Part shown: piece after piece, positions 37,901 through 46,034 of the stretch
Numbering within the stretch: the stretch's first letter is position 1
How the letters are laid out: every line of letters begins with the position of its first letter
DNA from: Harmothoe impar
Taxonomy: Eukaryota > Annelida > Polychaeta > Phyllodocida > Polynoidae
Assembly: GCA_947462335.1 (NCBI GenBank)
Contig: OX381719.1
Location: 64,768,808 to 64,832,807 of the forward strand
DNA: 64,000 nucleotides
Reading direction: 5' to 3'
The notes under the pieces: generated by a model
The model's database searches: none
The model's input: only the letters and a program-made list of their open reading frames with translations
What the model was told of the DNA's origin: nothing
Position numbers and translations under genes: made by a program

Positions 37901-38870
37901 CTTCATCCAACATCTTTTCTACCTCAGCCTCCATAGCACTTTTTTTAGCCATGGGTAACCGACGGTAGGGAATTCTACTGGGAAGCGCGTCCCCAGTATC
38001 AACCCGGTGTTGTACCGTGTCGGTACGCCCTAGAGGATCTCCTGGTTGCGCAAAAGCGTCAGAGAATTCTGACAGCTCATGCGCCACCATTTCGCTCTCC
38101 AGGGTATCTAGGTGTGACTCACACAACAGGGATCTTAGATGTTTCGGTAGGCTGGAGTTTGCTAGGGCATCCTCATGGGCAGGATGTCCAGCAACCAGAC
38201 CTACGTCCACAAAATCCGTAGTCAGCGAATCAACACCATATGCTCGCGTAGTGTTACCAATAGGTGTCCCCTTTCGTAGAGTGACTTCTCTACTACTCGA
38301 GTTACAGATTGGTATCACCCCCCAACGAGCGTTGGCCAGGTAAGTATGATAGCCAGCAAGACCTAGCTCGGCGAGCTTTTGATCTTCTGGTTCAAACATT
38401 CCCGGCCGTTTGGCCTGCACTCCCACGCAGCTGACTAGGACATCTGAAACATGTCCCGGTGCTAGCTTTGTGTCCTGTGCCACTGACGCCACAGAAGAAC
38501 CATTCCTTAAAACGCACTGTACAGATTGTTTATAAGGATGTTTAATCTGAAGTCGGCCTGTTGCGGTGTTCATTGTCACTCCGTAAAGAGCAGCAAAGTC
38601 CATCCCCAGGATGCCATCATCAGTGATGTCGGTGATGGTTGGACATATCCAGTATGTCTTGCCATCCACCAACATAGGTTTTACAGTTCTGCCATAAGTC
38701 TGCATACTATCTCCCGTAGCAGTCCGAGCCTTTACTCCTAGTAGCGGAGTTTCGGGCTGGTTGCAAAGACGGGCCATGAATTTACGATCAACCAGGGTGT
38801 GAGATGCACCCGTGTCGAACAAAAATTCACCAGACTCAGGTACCAACGTTGTCCCCGTAAAGGAACACAC
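34986..38870 (-). CDS. pol: E1 pol: protease, reverse transcriptase, RNase H, integrase
   Basis: A 1294-codon open frame. Protease active site DTGA is at 19-22. Reverse transcriptase spans about 300-500, with the first catalytic Asp in LDLQSGYW (387) and YLDD at 449-452. RNase H has D602, E643 and D668. The integrase zinc-binding H839/H844/C874/C877 is followed by the catalytic triad D906, D966, E1002 with a 35-residue D-E spacing. A WDGP motif near 1139 fits the GPY/F-type C-terminal module. The tail holds AT-hook-like KRGRPRKK (1241-1248) and RGRLRK. The frame opens only at 38873, inside the protease, and its first codon is not ATG. The upstream protease strand lies in another frame (see 38738-39198), so this copy carries a frame break just before DTGA. 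Confidence 0.93.
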   Translation of the reverse strand: MCSFTGTTLVPESGEFLFDTGASHTLVDRKFMARLCNQPETPLLGVKARTATGDSMQTYGRTVKPMLVDGKTYWICPTITDITDDGILGMDFAALYGVTMNTATGRLQIKHPYKQSVQCVLRNGSSVASVAQDTKLAPGHVSDVLVSCVGVQAKRPGMFEPEDQKLAELGLAGYHTYLANARWGVIPICNSSSREVTLRKGTPIGNTTRAYGVDSLTTDFVDVGLVAGHPAHEDALANSSLPKHLRSLLCESHLDTLESEMVAHELSEFSDAFAQPGDPLGRTDTVQHRVDTGDALPSRIPYRRLPMAKKSAMEAEVEKMLDEDVIQPSESPWSSPVVMVTKKDGSCRFCIDYRKLNGLTRKNAYPLPRIDECVESLGWAKWFCTLDLQSGYWQIGMDPRDREKTAFSTHMGLFEFNVMPFGLCNAPATFEAMMETMLRGLLWKKCLVYLDDIIVFGGSVEETLQNLQAVLKRILSYGLKLKPSKCKLFRKSVEYLGRIVSEHGIMADPHKIEVVQNWPRPMDTKEIRSFIGFCSYYRDFIPGFSRVAAPLQELMIGEKKAKAKIVWSPAAEQSFSELKRLFLETPVLHYPAPVGKFILDTDASNTSIGAALSQIQDGREVPLAFSSNSLSKTQRNYCTTKRELLAVVVYTKKYRHFLYGGNYLVRTDHSSLQWLLNFKDAEGMMGRWLNHLSEFGMTNEHIIHRSGVDHVNADSLSRYPIRNCHRVDCRDCGSHNAVIASVGAKVPNWTLNHLKDEQLADPAISRVYSLKLLGLSKPVRPALSLECKEVRQLLAQWDNLFIRNSVLCRWRVQPGRKRTAQSVVPLSLRLQLLNYCHGHRTSAHFGRQRTEAKIKSRYYWPGMTLDIRRWVKQCPQCCLSKPGPGIGKLPLSQELFGVRFARIAVDIISGFNTTPRGNTCMMVVQDYYTKYVQVYPLVNHTAVTCAEALFENWILTWGGPLMLHSDQGREFESRLWAELCSKIHICKTHTNPYRPQSDGMVERYNRTLIQCLTTMVNEHRDDWDEHARYISHAYNATEHASTGCTPNMLVMGEDIVMPSDMVYGVQGHQLEQPCTVMFVESLRQSLRESYGVVRDNLEKSATLQKVGYDTGLKLRQFKVGDKVGRFSTPNSKVKTLYSWDGPHTVTMVVSETTVVIRLKKGTLTKSHVARLRPWYGVPYVDDDNEALGADTGPVKPPTDPVPLTVPKVKPTVEPTVPTVARRRGRLRKIPIEPQPCVTKPKRGRPRKKRPATRKGLTVDAGKHSSSVPPVPQPLDLPTEGLRRSARVREREKNV

Positions 38871-39198
38871 TCAGAGGTCAGCATCGGCCTGTCCCCTCCA
38901 TCCATAGCAACCCCTTTTGTCAGGAGGTAATCCCAACAGGGGTCGCTCGGGGAGTCTTGAATCGCACTGCTCTGGGCAATCGATTCTAACCAAGACTCCT
39001 CTAAGCCAGCGACTACAGAATCCTTAGGATTCCGTTTGTCCTTGCCAGCCCCGCCTTGCCAGACGCTTACAGGTTGATCAGACCCTTCTGCCTCTGCGCG
39101 GCCTTGGTTCATGGAAGTGTTAACACCGTCTACTAAACCCTTACAGGCATGGCTAACTGTGGGGGCGCCATCCTCGCCAAAAGGATGGGCCCCATTCA
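38738..39198 (-). pseudogene. pol: E1 pol N-terminal segment, out of frame with the rest of pol
   Basis: This frame is entered from gag by a -1 shift and is open from the slippery site to 38738. Its first ~120 codons align with the N-terminus of E2 pol: a PC-x2-YL motif and then GQRWYLSL, matching E2's GKRWYVSV just before its protease. After that the match continues in the frame of 34986-38870. Between RWY and GEF E1 has 8 nt where E2 has 27, a net difference of 19, which shifts the frame. The likely cause is an inactivating deletion in this copy. Confidence 0.7.
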
Positions 39199-39205
39199 GT
39201 TTTCC
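39162..39205 (-). promoter_or_regulatory. E1 gag-pol -1 ribosomal frameshift signal
   Basis: On the minus strand the heptamer GGAAAAC (plus 39199-39205) ends gag in frame G GAA AAC, immediately before the TGA stop. A 5-nt spacer TGAAT follows. Then GGGGCCCATCCT (39182-39193) pairs with AGGATGG-C-GCCCC (39162-39174), a 12-bp stem with one bulged C and a 7-nt loop. The GGA-first heptamer resembles the MMTV pro-pol type. The -1 frame stays open into pol. Confidence 0.85.
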
Positions 39206-41340
39206 GTCTCCTTTTCGGTTTTAGCAGCAACAGGTTCAGGGGCTTTGCATTCGCTAGCCCAATGACCCATCTCCTGACAGCGTCGACATGTTTGAGGTTT
39301 TGTGTCCTTCTTCTTTCTCTTTCTCCTTCCAGAGTCAGAAGTGGACGCGTAGCTCTTTTCCAAGTGCTTCCGCAACAAACCCTCAATCAGTTTTTCCATG
39401 TCCCTTTCAGACGTCACTGCCGCCACCTCCTTAGAGGCGGGCTGTTTTTCCTTTGATGGCTTTGTAGCAGCCTCCGTCACCTGAGCTCCTTTTGGGGCTA
39501 CAGATGGGGATGCCGCCACACCGCCACTTGGAAAAACAGCCTGTTTGGTTTCATACACATCTGCATGGTCAAACAGGTCAGCCAGAGACAAGTCCGGCTG
39601 CCATTTTTCCCGCAGATATGCTTGGAGATTAGTGTCCCTGACCCCATTGACAAACCTGGAGGTTAACTCCTGGATGATAGTGGGTGTGTCAGGTCTACAT
39701 CCCTGATAACACTCGGATATCAGTTCCTGTAAAGCAAATCCGTAGGATCTCAGATGCTCGTCCTTGCGTTGTACACGCTTGAGCAACTGAGTCCTTGGGT
39801 CATGCTCACCAATCTTACCAATCGCCCATTCAGCAGTCTCCTCAAGCGAGCTCAATGTCTTGACCTTCACTTGCTCAAATGCCAAAAGGGCTGGTTCACC
39901 TGGCCCGTTGCAGAGTGCTTGCTTCAGAGCAACCAGCGCTTGCTGATTGTTCCAGCGATTGCTCTCCACAATAGCCTTGAACCGAACTTTGTACTTTCTC
40001 CAGGGTGGCGACCCTGTGAAAGGCGGAATATCGATGGCCTTTTGACGGGCTGCATCTGGATGTTTGGTCTCCCCAAAGTTGAAAGGAGCATACCGTTCAT
40101 CCAAATCATCGATGTCCCACGGGACGATGTCTGTCCCCAGCTTCTCTATGGCCGGGTTCCTGTCGTACTTAGCCCGCTGGACCGGGGTTAAACCCTGTCT
40201 AGCTCTGGGCTTCGGTACTGGAACCGAGACCAAGGTCTGCTGCTGGTTCAACATCGTTGAACCAGTAGATGGGTGGGTGTACCCTGGAGGTGTTGCCAAA
40301 CCCCCAAAGGCGTCACCACAGACCGGAGTCTGTAAGTAGCTTGCCCCCATCTGAGGTGTCATACTAGGGACCGTAGTATGTACTATCGTCGGGACACCAG
40401 AAGGTGTCACCGATGTGTACAAATTAGGTGTAGTTACGACCGGTGGTACCACCGGAGTTGGTGGTGATACCTGTTCTGACTTCTCTTTTAAATCAAGGTT
40501 GGTTTGCTTTAAGCTTTCGAGGTTCCGCCTGGCTAACTGGAGCTGCATGCTCAAATCCTTTCCCAAGGTATTCAAGCTTGCCACCTCACATTCACCAGAC
40601 ACCCTCTGTCGCAAAAGTTTATCAACCTCAGCCTTCTGAGAAGCCATCTCCTCTTGGAGTTCCAGAAGGAACCTTTTCTTCTCATCAACCTCCCTAAGGA
40701 ATAAATTCCTAGTTTGTTTGATGGAAGTAAGTTCCCTCCGGGCCCCTTCGAGGTCCTGCAGTTCAGGCTTCTTTGTCCCGATCCCCATGTCAGCCAGTAG
40801 AGTTGTATCCAACGGTAAGCTGGATGGTTCCTCTACGGCGGGCAAGTTCACAGTTACAGGAGCCTTTCCCGCCACGTCAGTTTTTCCCGACGGTCTGCCC
40901 CTAACCACACCCTCGGGTGTGGTAGTGGCACCATCAGAAAAGACCAACGTGTTTGGATCCAATGAAGGATCCGCTACCTTCGGTGTGGAACCGACGGGAG
41001 CTGGGCCGAGAGATCTAGCCTCTCTACCCGGTATTTTCTGACCCTCAGGGCAGAAAGTGTTTGTGGAAAGGGAGTCCAACGATCTCCTGGGGCTGATATC
41101 AAAGGGTCCTGGGACCGGAGATTGCTCTCCGTCCTCACCTCGGGTAAAAGCCTCCACAATAGGATCACCTATTGCTTCTTGGGAGAGGTCGTCACCGGGC
41201 ACCTCCAAGGCCGCCCGGCTCTCCCCCCTATTTGATTTGCCCGTGAAGAACCAAACATTTTGTACGGCCTCCTCACGTTCCTCAGCAGGGGTTTTAGTCC
41301 TGCCGCTGAACGAGCTGACAATATCGTATAGGTAATCCAT
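39196..41340 (-). CDS. gag: E1 gag polyprotein
   Basis: 714 aa from an ATG 60 bp inside the 5' LTR. Residues 1-190 are of mixed, disordered composition. About 195-290 is a heptad-rich coiled coil, and about 300-395 is Pro/Thr-rich. About 439-600 has the helical character of a retrotransposon capsid (PPWRKYKVRF onward). A basic stretch RRKRKKK precedes a CCHC zinc knuckle, C685-x2-C688-x4-H693-x4-C698. The stop overlaps the frameshift signal. Gag would form the particle and bind RNA. It is long for the family because of the N-terminal coiled-coil extension, which E2 shares. No internal break seen. Confidence 0.93.
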   Translation of the reverse strand: MDYLYDIVSSFSGRTKTPAEEREEAVQNVWFFTGKSNRGESRAALEVPGDDLSQEAIGDPIVEAFTRGEDGEQSPVPGPFDISPRRSLDSLSTNTFCPEGQKIPGREARSLGPAPVGSTPKVADPSLDPNTLVFSDGATTTPEGVVRGRPSGKTDVAGKAPVTVNLPAVEEPSSLPLDTTLLADMGIGTKKPELQDLEGARRELTSIKQTRNLFLREVDEKKRFLLELQEEMASQKAEVDKLLRQRVSGECEVASLNTLGKDLSMQLQLARRNLESLKQTNLDLKEKSEQVSPPTPVVPPVVTTPNLYTSVTPSGVPTIVHTTVPSMTPQMGASYLQTPVCGDAFGGLATPPGYTHPSTGSTMLNQQQTLVSVPVPKPRARQGLTPVQRAKYDRNPAIEKLGTDIVPWDIDDLDERYAPFNFGETKHPDAARQKAIDIPPFTGSPPWRKYKVRFKAIVESNRWNNQQALVALKQALCNGPGEPALLAFEQVKVKTLSSLEETAEWAIGKIGEHDPRTQLLKRVQRKDEHLRSYGFALQELISECYQGCRPDTPTIIQELTSRFVNGVRDTNLQAYLREKWQPDLSLADLFDHADVYETKQAVFPSGGVAASPSVAPKGAQVTEAATKPSKEKQPASKEVAAVTSERDMEKLIEGLLRKHLEKSYASTSDSGRRKRKKKDTKPQTCRRCQEMGHWASECKAPEPVAAKTEKETEN

Positions 41341-41386
41341 ACACTATGAGCCTATTTAATACCTTATCACGGTCGGTTCGATCAAA

Positions 41387-41400
41387 TGGTCACGGCACCA
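41387..41400 (-). other. E1 primer-binding site (tRNA-His type)
   Basis: TGGTGCCGTGACCA on the minus strand, one nucleotide from the LTR end. Its complement TGGTCACGGCACCA matches the acceptor 3' end of animal tRNA-His including CCA. E2 uses the same site with a longer match. Confidence 0.8.
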
Positions 41401-41401
41401 A

Positions 41402-41812
41402 TGTAGTTGGTCGAGTACTACGAGTGTAACGCATGAGAATCAAACACCGGACAAGGTAAATTAGACTTTAATATACGGCGACTTTATTAAAAAGGGTAAC
41501 TCTGGAGTATTATAATGACAAGTATAACCATCAGCTATACAGGGATCAGATCAGATCACTATAATACAGTGGGGCAACCCTACAGCATAGAGTTAAGCCC
41601 GGAGCACAGGGTGGTCTTGTCACGACAGTCCCAAACCTGACTGGCTTCCAATGGGGAAGCAGTCACCTTATATACAGGCCTGTGGGGGTCACCTGACCAC
41701 ACCACCAGAGCCACCTGGTGTAGATGATTATGTAACTTGTTATGAAACCGTCACGGTCAGTGCACATGGAATAGGTATACAAATAACACAGCAGTCTGCG
41801 CTGCCTGTTACA
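41402..41812 (-). repeat. E1 5' LTR
   Basis: 411 bp, the transcription-initiating copy for the minus-strand element. TATATAAGG lies at plus 41666-41677 and AATAAA at plus 41483-41488. It differs from the 3' LTR at three sites. GTAG at 41813-41816 is the right target-site duplication. Confidence 0.95.
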
Positions 41813-41816
41813 GTAG

Positions 41817-41957
41817 TAACTTTGATGGAATGTGCATTTTGCTGCTGGCACACTATATGATATGCTTCAAAGTGCATCATGCAGTTACAGACTCCATCTT
41901 TTAATTTACAAAGGTGATGTCAATATTTATAGATTGAGAAGCTTTTATAGAAACATG
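41817..41957. repeat. Module A2, part 2: host DNA between E1 and E2
   Basis: 145 bp of host sequence including both duplications (41813-41957), matching A1 at about 13836-13983 ('taactttgatggaat' to 'tttatag..aacatg'). The final CATG (41954-41957) is the left target-site duplication of E2. Confidence 0.9.
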
Positions 41958-42281
41958 TGTAGAGTTCGTCTTTATGTAATTCGATTAAATAAGGACTCGA
42001 ACCGCAGTTTTCATGTAGAGATGCAAGAACACAGGGTTTATCAGTCGTTCACCTGTACAACAATGCTAATCCTTGAAGTATATGAGGTTCGATCAATGTA
42101 TGTTTGGCTTTCAAATAACTTTCTATATATCACACAGTCAGAGACCTGAGAAGGTCTGCCAGAGCAAGGGGGTGAGGACAGCTTATATACTGTCCGCCTC
42201 CGATAGGGGTGCCCCCTGGCTCCGGCCGCCCGAACTACCTTGTAGGCGTTCGATTACAATACTAATATTAGTGTCCCTACA
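41958..42281 (-). repeat. E2 3' LTR
   Basis: 324 bp. TATATAAGC on the element strand is at plus 42180-42194. The site that reads AATAAA in the other LTR (plus 53328-53333) is GATAAA here (plus 42037-42042), so this copy's main polyadenylation signal is damaged. The second difference is A/G in 'cctgagaagg'. Confidence 0.95.
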
Positions 42282-42292
42282 CCACCCCCCCC
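42282..42292 (-). other. E2 polypurine tract
   Basis: GGGGGGGGTGG on the minus strand directly precedes the 3' LTR, the expected plus-strand primer. Confidence 0.8.
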
Positions 42293-42950
42293 AGACATTA
42301 CATACGCTTACGCTTTTAAATATATGTACAATATAATATAAACTCATACAACTGAGTTTATTCTAGTAAAGAGTTATGTTACGTCGTGAACACAGTAGGG
42401 TATATAAAAATATACAAAACTAATATTATTTACATAGGTGGTAATATATCCGAACGGCTCGACACATTTCGAATTATTAAGGACACTTGTATAGTATACA
42501 TACAAACATATATAGATTAGCGACTAGAACAATTTGACATCTCTCATGACAAAAAAAACAACAAAGGAACAAAAACTGAAGATCCGGGCAGCCATCCTAA
42601 CCTTTTTCAACATTGGTTAGGCACGAAGTACCATCCTTTCGGAAGGACTCGGGTGTGTGGTGCTCTCCTCTTCAACAGCCGTCCTGTCCCAAACTGGACA
42701 GGCACGTTCATTCGAACGGGTTAGTGGTGCTCTCCTCTTCATTCTCGTACTGCTGCCTCTGTTCTAACTGAACAGACACGTTCTTCCGAACGGGTGAATG
42801 GTGCTCTCCTCTTCAGATGTCTGGTCACCGTATTCATCTTGCGTACTCCGGTTACTGCTGTTTGATGGTTCAGTAGACGTTCATACTACACTAACTCGTT
42901 CTCTTTCGAATATCAAATCACTCATATTTTCTCACTCTTGAATCGTGGGC
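42293..42950 (-). other. E2 3' untranslated region with three tandem units
   Basis: No ORF. 'GTGGTGCTCTCCTCTTCA' (plus sense) occurs at about 42657, 42724 and 42798, spaced 67-74 bp. Each copy is preceded or followed by a CTGGACAGGCACGTTC-like and CGAACGGGT-like stretch. The repeats lie between the third ORF and the polypurine tract and would be in the 3' part of every element RNA. Confidence 0.7.
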
Positions 42951-45887
42951 TCACCCTTTCTCACTCTGGTTCTTTAGCAGTTCCAGAGCGGATTCGCGGG
43001 TGCCATCCCACTCGTCCAAGAACACTCCAAATACCTGCTGGAACTTGACGTTCATAGCCTCGTTCCGGTCATATGACTCCTGCAGGCGTTTCTGAGCCAA
43101 AGCAGTCCGTGACGCGGCTAGCTTGGCTTCGTTCCGAATTTTATTCGTTTCGGCGGCCAGAAGCGCCTCATTATCTTTTTCCAGGTTCGTTCTGGTTCTG
43201 GCCTCCTGTTCAACCAGAGAGCGGGCAAACAAGTTCGCCACCCCCTGGTTGTATCGGACAGCCAATTCCCTCTGAGTCTCCTGGAAGTCGTCCACTGCCT
43301 GCTGGGCTTGGGCGCACACCACTCTGTCACTCGGATCAAAATACAGATCCACCGGTCTCGTGCTCAGTCGGGGCCTATTGTCCGGAATCTGAGTCAGTAC
43401 AGGTTCGACACGTGCCGGAACCTTCTGTGCGCTCAATTCTGGGAAATCACCCGTCTCCGGCTCACGGGTCGGTTCTTTCCGGTCGAACCAAGCAGGTGGA
43501 TTATCACTCTGCGAAGCTGACGCTGATGCCGAACTTGCTGACGAGGACGGACGTGACTCCGACCCCCCACTCATTGGTGACTGATAGTCAGTCGAATCTC
43601 TCAGTTTCTGCTGCTTCGATCTGGAGTCACGAGCCACAGCCAGGGGCTTCTTAAACTCCGAGCTTTCGGGAGAATCGGACCGAGATTTCTTTCCTTTGAC
43701 ACTTGCTGGGCTGCGGCTAGCTCGCCTCTTCTCGTCAATCTTTGCCTTGGGTGGATCACCCCTCCATTCACACACTCTAGAGAATAGTTCGTTCGTCATT
43801 TGAAATTTCCCTCGAGCTCTCACTAGGGCAATTCTCGCACATATCTTGCCCTTCTTGGACTCATGCACATTACAGAATGAATCCGTCTTCACGCCGATGT
43901 GCTTGAAGTCCGAAGGGATCATTCTGTTGTATTCTGTCATCACTTTGTCGTGCAGACTCATTACTTTCTCGCGCGCTGCACTCAGTCCGGGGCTGTGACA
44001 AAACTTCAGATGGCGAAGCATCACACCCCTTCGGGGAGTAACGCAACCATTGCAGGTTGCGCTATCCCTCTGTCCTTTCTGATTGGCACATTCGTAGACC
44101 ACTGTGTGGTGGAAGTGCCGTTCGCATAGATGCCTCAGGAACCGCATTGCTGTCGGATATGTCCTGTCCTTTCCTTTCTCTTCTATGCAAATGGTGAACG
44201 GGCAATGTCGCTCACCGTCTTTCTGATACCAACATAAGTAGGCCCAGCGCAACTTCGACTTCTGGTCTCTTATGTAGTAACTATCGGGGTATTTCGTTAG
44301 TTGTTTAAACCACTCCACATAGAAATCTGATGGCAAGGGATCGTCCTCGGTTTCCCGAATCCAATCTTCGTCATCACTTTCGCCATTCGTATTTCGGGGT
44401 TCGGGGCAACCGTACGCTTTCTTGCCCTTCGCACATTCCTCAAACGAACCCGGAATGAAGTGTGCGAACTTCGCCTCACTATTCTTCCAGATTCGTTGAT
44501 CTCTTTCCCGTTCTTCCTCATCTTTCGACCCCTCTTTATCCTCTCCCTCTTCCTCCTCCTCTGGTTCCTCCTCATTTGGAACCTCCATCTTCTCCTCCGG
44601 ATCCTGTGTAGTTGGATCCGGATCGGTTTCCGGAGGTTCGTCACCCGAGTCCGGTCCAGACTCGTCGTCCGGACTATCGTCGGGTTCACTCACTTTGACG
44701 GCCTTCTTAGTGGCTCCTTTAATAATACTGCCGACCTTGGCGGCGGCAGCAGCCTGAACGGCAGCCATCCTTCCTTCCAGTGGATTATCACTTGAAGGAT
44801 CTTTCCTGCCCACTACCTCCGTGACTTTAGCAATCACTTTCGGAGGCACAGTCATTTTTGTGTCTTTCTTAGATTCCTTCAACTTCTTTTTTTCTTTCGC
44901 TGACAGAACCGGTGTGAAGGCACCCTGGTCACTGTCAGATTCGGTGTCGGTCAGAGACTTTTTCTTCGTCTTTCCCTTCACGCCTTTACCTTTCGTTTTC
45001 TTTGGGGTTTCCTCTCCTTCGGTTTCGCTCCCTGTTGACACACCACCTTTTTGTTTGGCGGCCTTCAGGATTGCTTTGCCCTTTCGGATGGATGCCAGTC
45101 GTTCTTTATGCTCGGCAGAGGTCAGTTCTTCCTCTGCCCCGGGAACATATGCCCTAGTGGCGTAGGTCCCCTCTCGAATCATCGTGCTGATGATTCCGTT
45201 CAATTTCTCCTCCGGCTCCGAACACTCCTCCAGTCGACGAAGTAATTCGTCTCCATTCAGAGTGTAGAGCCTCGGGGCGTCCGGATGCTCCGCTCGTTCT
45301 ACCCAGTCTTCTGCAGTCCTGGGTTCTTTCTCCATGTCGGGTTCCCGGTACAGTACCTCTCCTGCAATATCCATTCCGGTCACCCCCATTCCAGTATGGT
45401 CAGTCAATACATGGGGTAGGTTCGGAAGGCGATTCTGTCGATATGCGATTTTGCAATCGAACATCGCCCTTCGGAACGGCTGACTCACTTGCAGTCCAGC
45501 CTCAGTTCGGTTGTAAAACAGGAGCCATTCGGATGGCAGTGCTGAGTACTCTGTCGGGGATAGGAAGTGTCGAACGCAGTCCCTAGTGGTTGCGTCCCAA
45601 CACTTTCGGTCTCCTTCTAAGATCCGGTCGTGAATATGGACTTCCCGACCGTCGTACCTTGATTTAAATCCATCCAGATTCGGTTCGAGCAGCGGCTCGT
45701 CCGATCGTTCCAGGATTTCTTCAATCTCCATTCCTTCCATTCCCATGCTACTCTCCTCTGCTTCGGATTCATTCAATGCACTTTCTTCGTTCTTGGTAAC
45801 TGGCGACATCGCCTCGGTCTCCATAAATGCTTCGGACACCTCGTCGAGGGCCGATCGTTCGGAATGAGAGCCAGACGCCGAAGCCAT
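42951..45887 (-). CDS. E2 third ORF: 978-aa zinc-finger-like protein in env position
   Basis: The first ATG (45887) has a strong context (A at -3, G at +4). Another 12 bp is open upstream without ATG. Numbering from that Met: a globular N-terminal half, then a Lys-rich tract (about 296-345) and an Asp/Glu-rich tract (about 400-465). Next is a Cys/His region with two C2H2-like fingers: C562-x4-C567...H586-x4-H591 and C612-x2-C615-x10-H626-x4-H631. A Ser-rich basic stretch and a C-terminal coiled coil (about 855-945) follow. There is no signal peptide or membrane helix, so it is not an envelope protein. Features suggest a nuclear or nucleic-acid-binding role. The family is not recognised. E1 has a much shorter relative. 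No stop or frameshift interrupts it although pol is broken. Confidence 0.82.
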   Translation of the reverse strand: MASASGSHSERSALDEVSEAFMETEAMSPVTKNEESALNESEAEESSMGMEGMEIEEILERSDEPLLEPNLDGFKSRYDGREVHIHDRILEGDRKCWDATTRDCVRHFLSPTEYSALPSEWLLFYNRTEAGLQVSQPFRRAMFDCKIAYRQNRLPNLPHVLTDHTGMGVTGMDIAGEVLYREPDMEKEPRTAEDWVERAEHPDAPRLYTLNGDELLRRLEECSEPEEKLNGIISTMIREGTYATRAYVPGAEEELTSAEHKERLASIRKGKAILKAAKQKGGVSTGSETEGEETPKKTKGKGVKGKTKKKSLTDTESDSDQGAFTPVLSAKEKKKLKESKKDTKMTVPPKVIAKVTEVVGRKDPSSDNPLEGRMAAVQAAAAAKVGSIIKGATKKAVKVSEPDDSPDDESGPDSGDEPPETDPDPTTQDPEEKMEVPNEEEPEEEEEGEDKEGSKDEEERERDQRIWKNSEAKFAHFIPGSFEECAKGKKAYGCPEPRNTNGESDDEDWIRETEDDPLPSDFYVEWFKQLTKYPDSYYIRDQKSKLRWAYLCWYQKDGERHCPFTICIEEKGKDRTYPTAMRFLRHLCERHFHHTVVYECANQKGQRDSATCNGCVTPRRGVMLRHLKFCHSPGLSAAREKVMSLHDKVMTEYNRMIPSDFKHIGVKTDSFCNVHESKKGKICARIALVRARGKFQMTNELFSRVCEWRGDPPKAKIDEKRRASRSPASVKGKKSRSDSPESSEFKKPLAVARDSRSKQQKLRDSTDYQSPMSGGSESRPSSSASSASASASQSDNPPAWFDRKEPTREPETGDFPELSAQKVPARVEPVLTQIPDNRPRLSTRPVDLYFDPSDRVVCAQAQQAVDDFQETQRELAVRYNQGVANLFARSLVEQEARTRTNLEKDNEALLAAETNKIRNEAKLAASRTALAQKRLQESYDRNEAMNVKFQQVFGVFLDEWDGTRESALELLKNQSEKG

Positions 45888-46034
45888 CGTGACGCTCAAA
45901 AAGTTCTTTCACTCGATAATAAATGAATGACAGGTACCAGGACCCTCTCTGCGGGATCCTGGCGACTTCACCCACCTGCTATACACCGAGTTCACTTTCA
46001 AACAGTCTTTATCTCCTCGCTTTTGTGCTCTGAT

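Larger units (their letters stand above)
32527..41812 (-). mobile_element. E1: Ty3/Gypsy-type LTR retrotransposon, 9.3 kb
   Basis: Paired 411-bp LTRs (TGTA...TACA) flank gag, pol and a short third ORF, all on the minus strand. GTAG is duplicated at 32523-32526 and 41813-41816. The paralogous empty site in A1 reads 'gccatatagcagtaactttg', confirming a 4-bp duplication. The order protease, reverse transcriptase, RNase H, integrase is that of Metaviridae. Pol of E1 and E2 are clearly related, both with YLDD and the same primer-binding site, so both belong to one lineage. The LTRs differ at 3 of 411 positions, implying recent insertion, but a frame break at the protease leaves the copy probably unable to move on its own. 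Confidence 0.97.

Noticed and set aside
34877..38741. Many plus-strand frames opposite E1 pol
   Set aside because: They are antisense shadows of pol; no domain or codon pattern supports them.
38738..38870. A second programmed -1 frameshift (gag/pro/pol in three frames, betaretrovirus style) in E1
   Set aside because: The overlap has no X XXY YYZ heptamer in phase, and the protease strand lacks residues present in E2, so a deletion is the simpler explanation.
43073..45245. Plus-strand frames of up to 193 codons opposite the E2 third ORF
   Set aside because: Shadow frames in a GC-richer coding region; composition mirrors the sense protein.
42951..45887. Envelope glycoprotein in E2
   Set aside because: No signal peptide, transmembrane helix or cleavage-type motif; composition is charged and zinc-finger-like.
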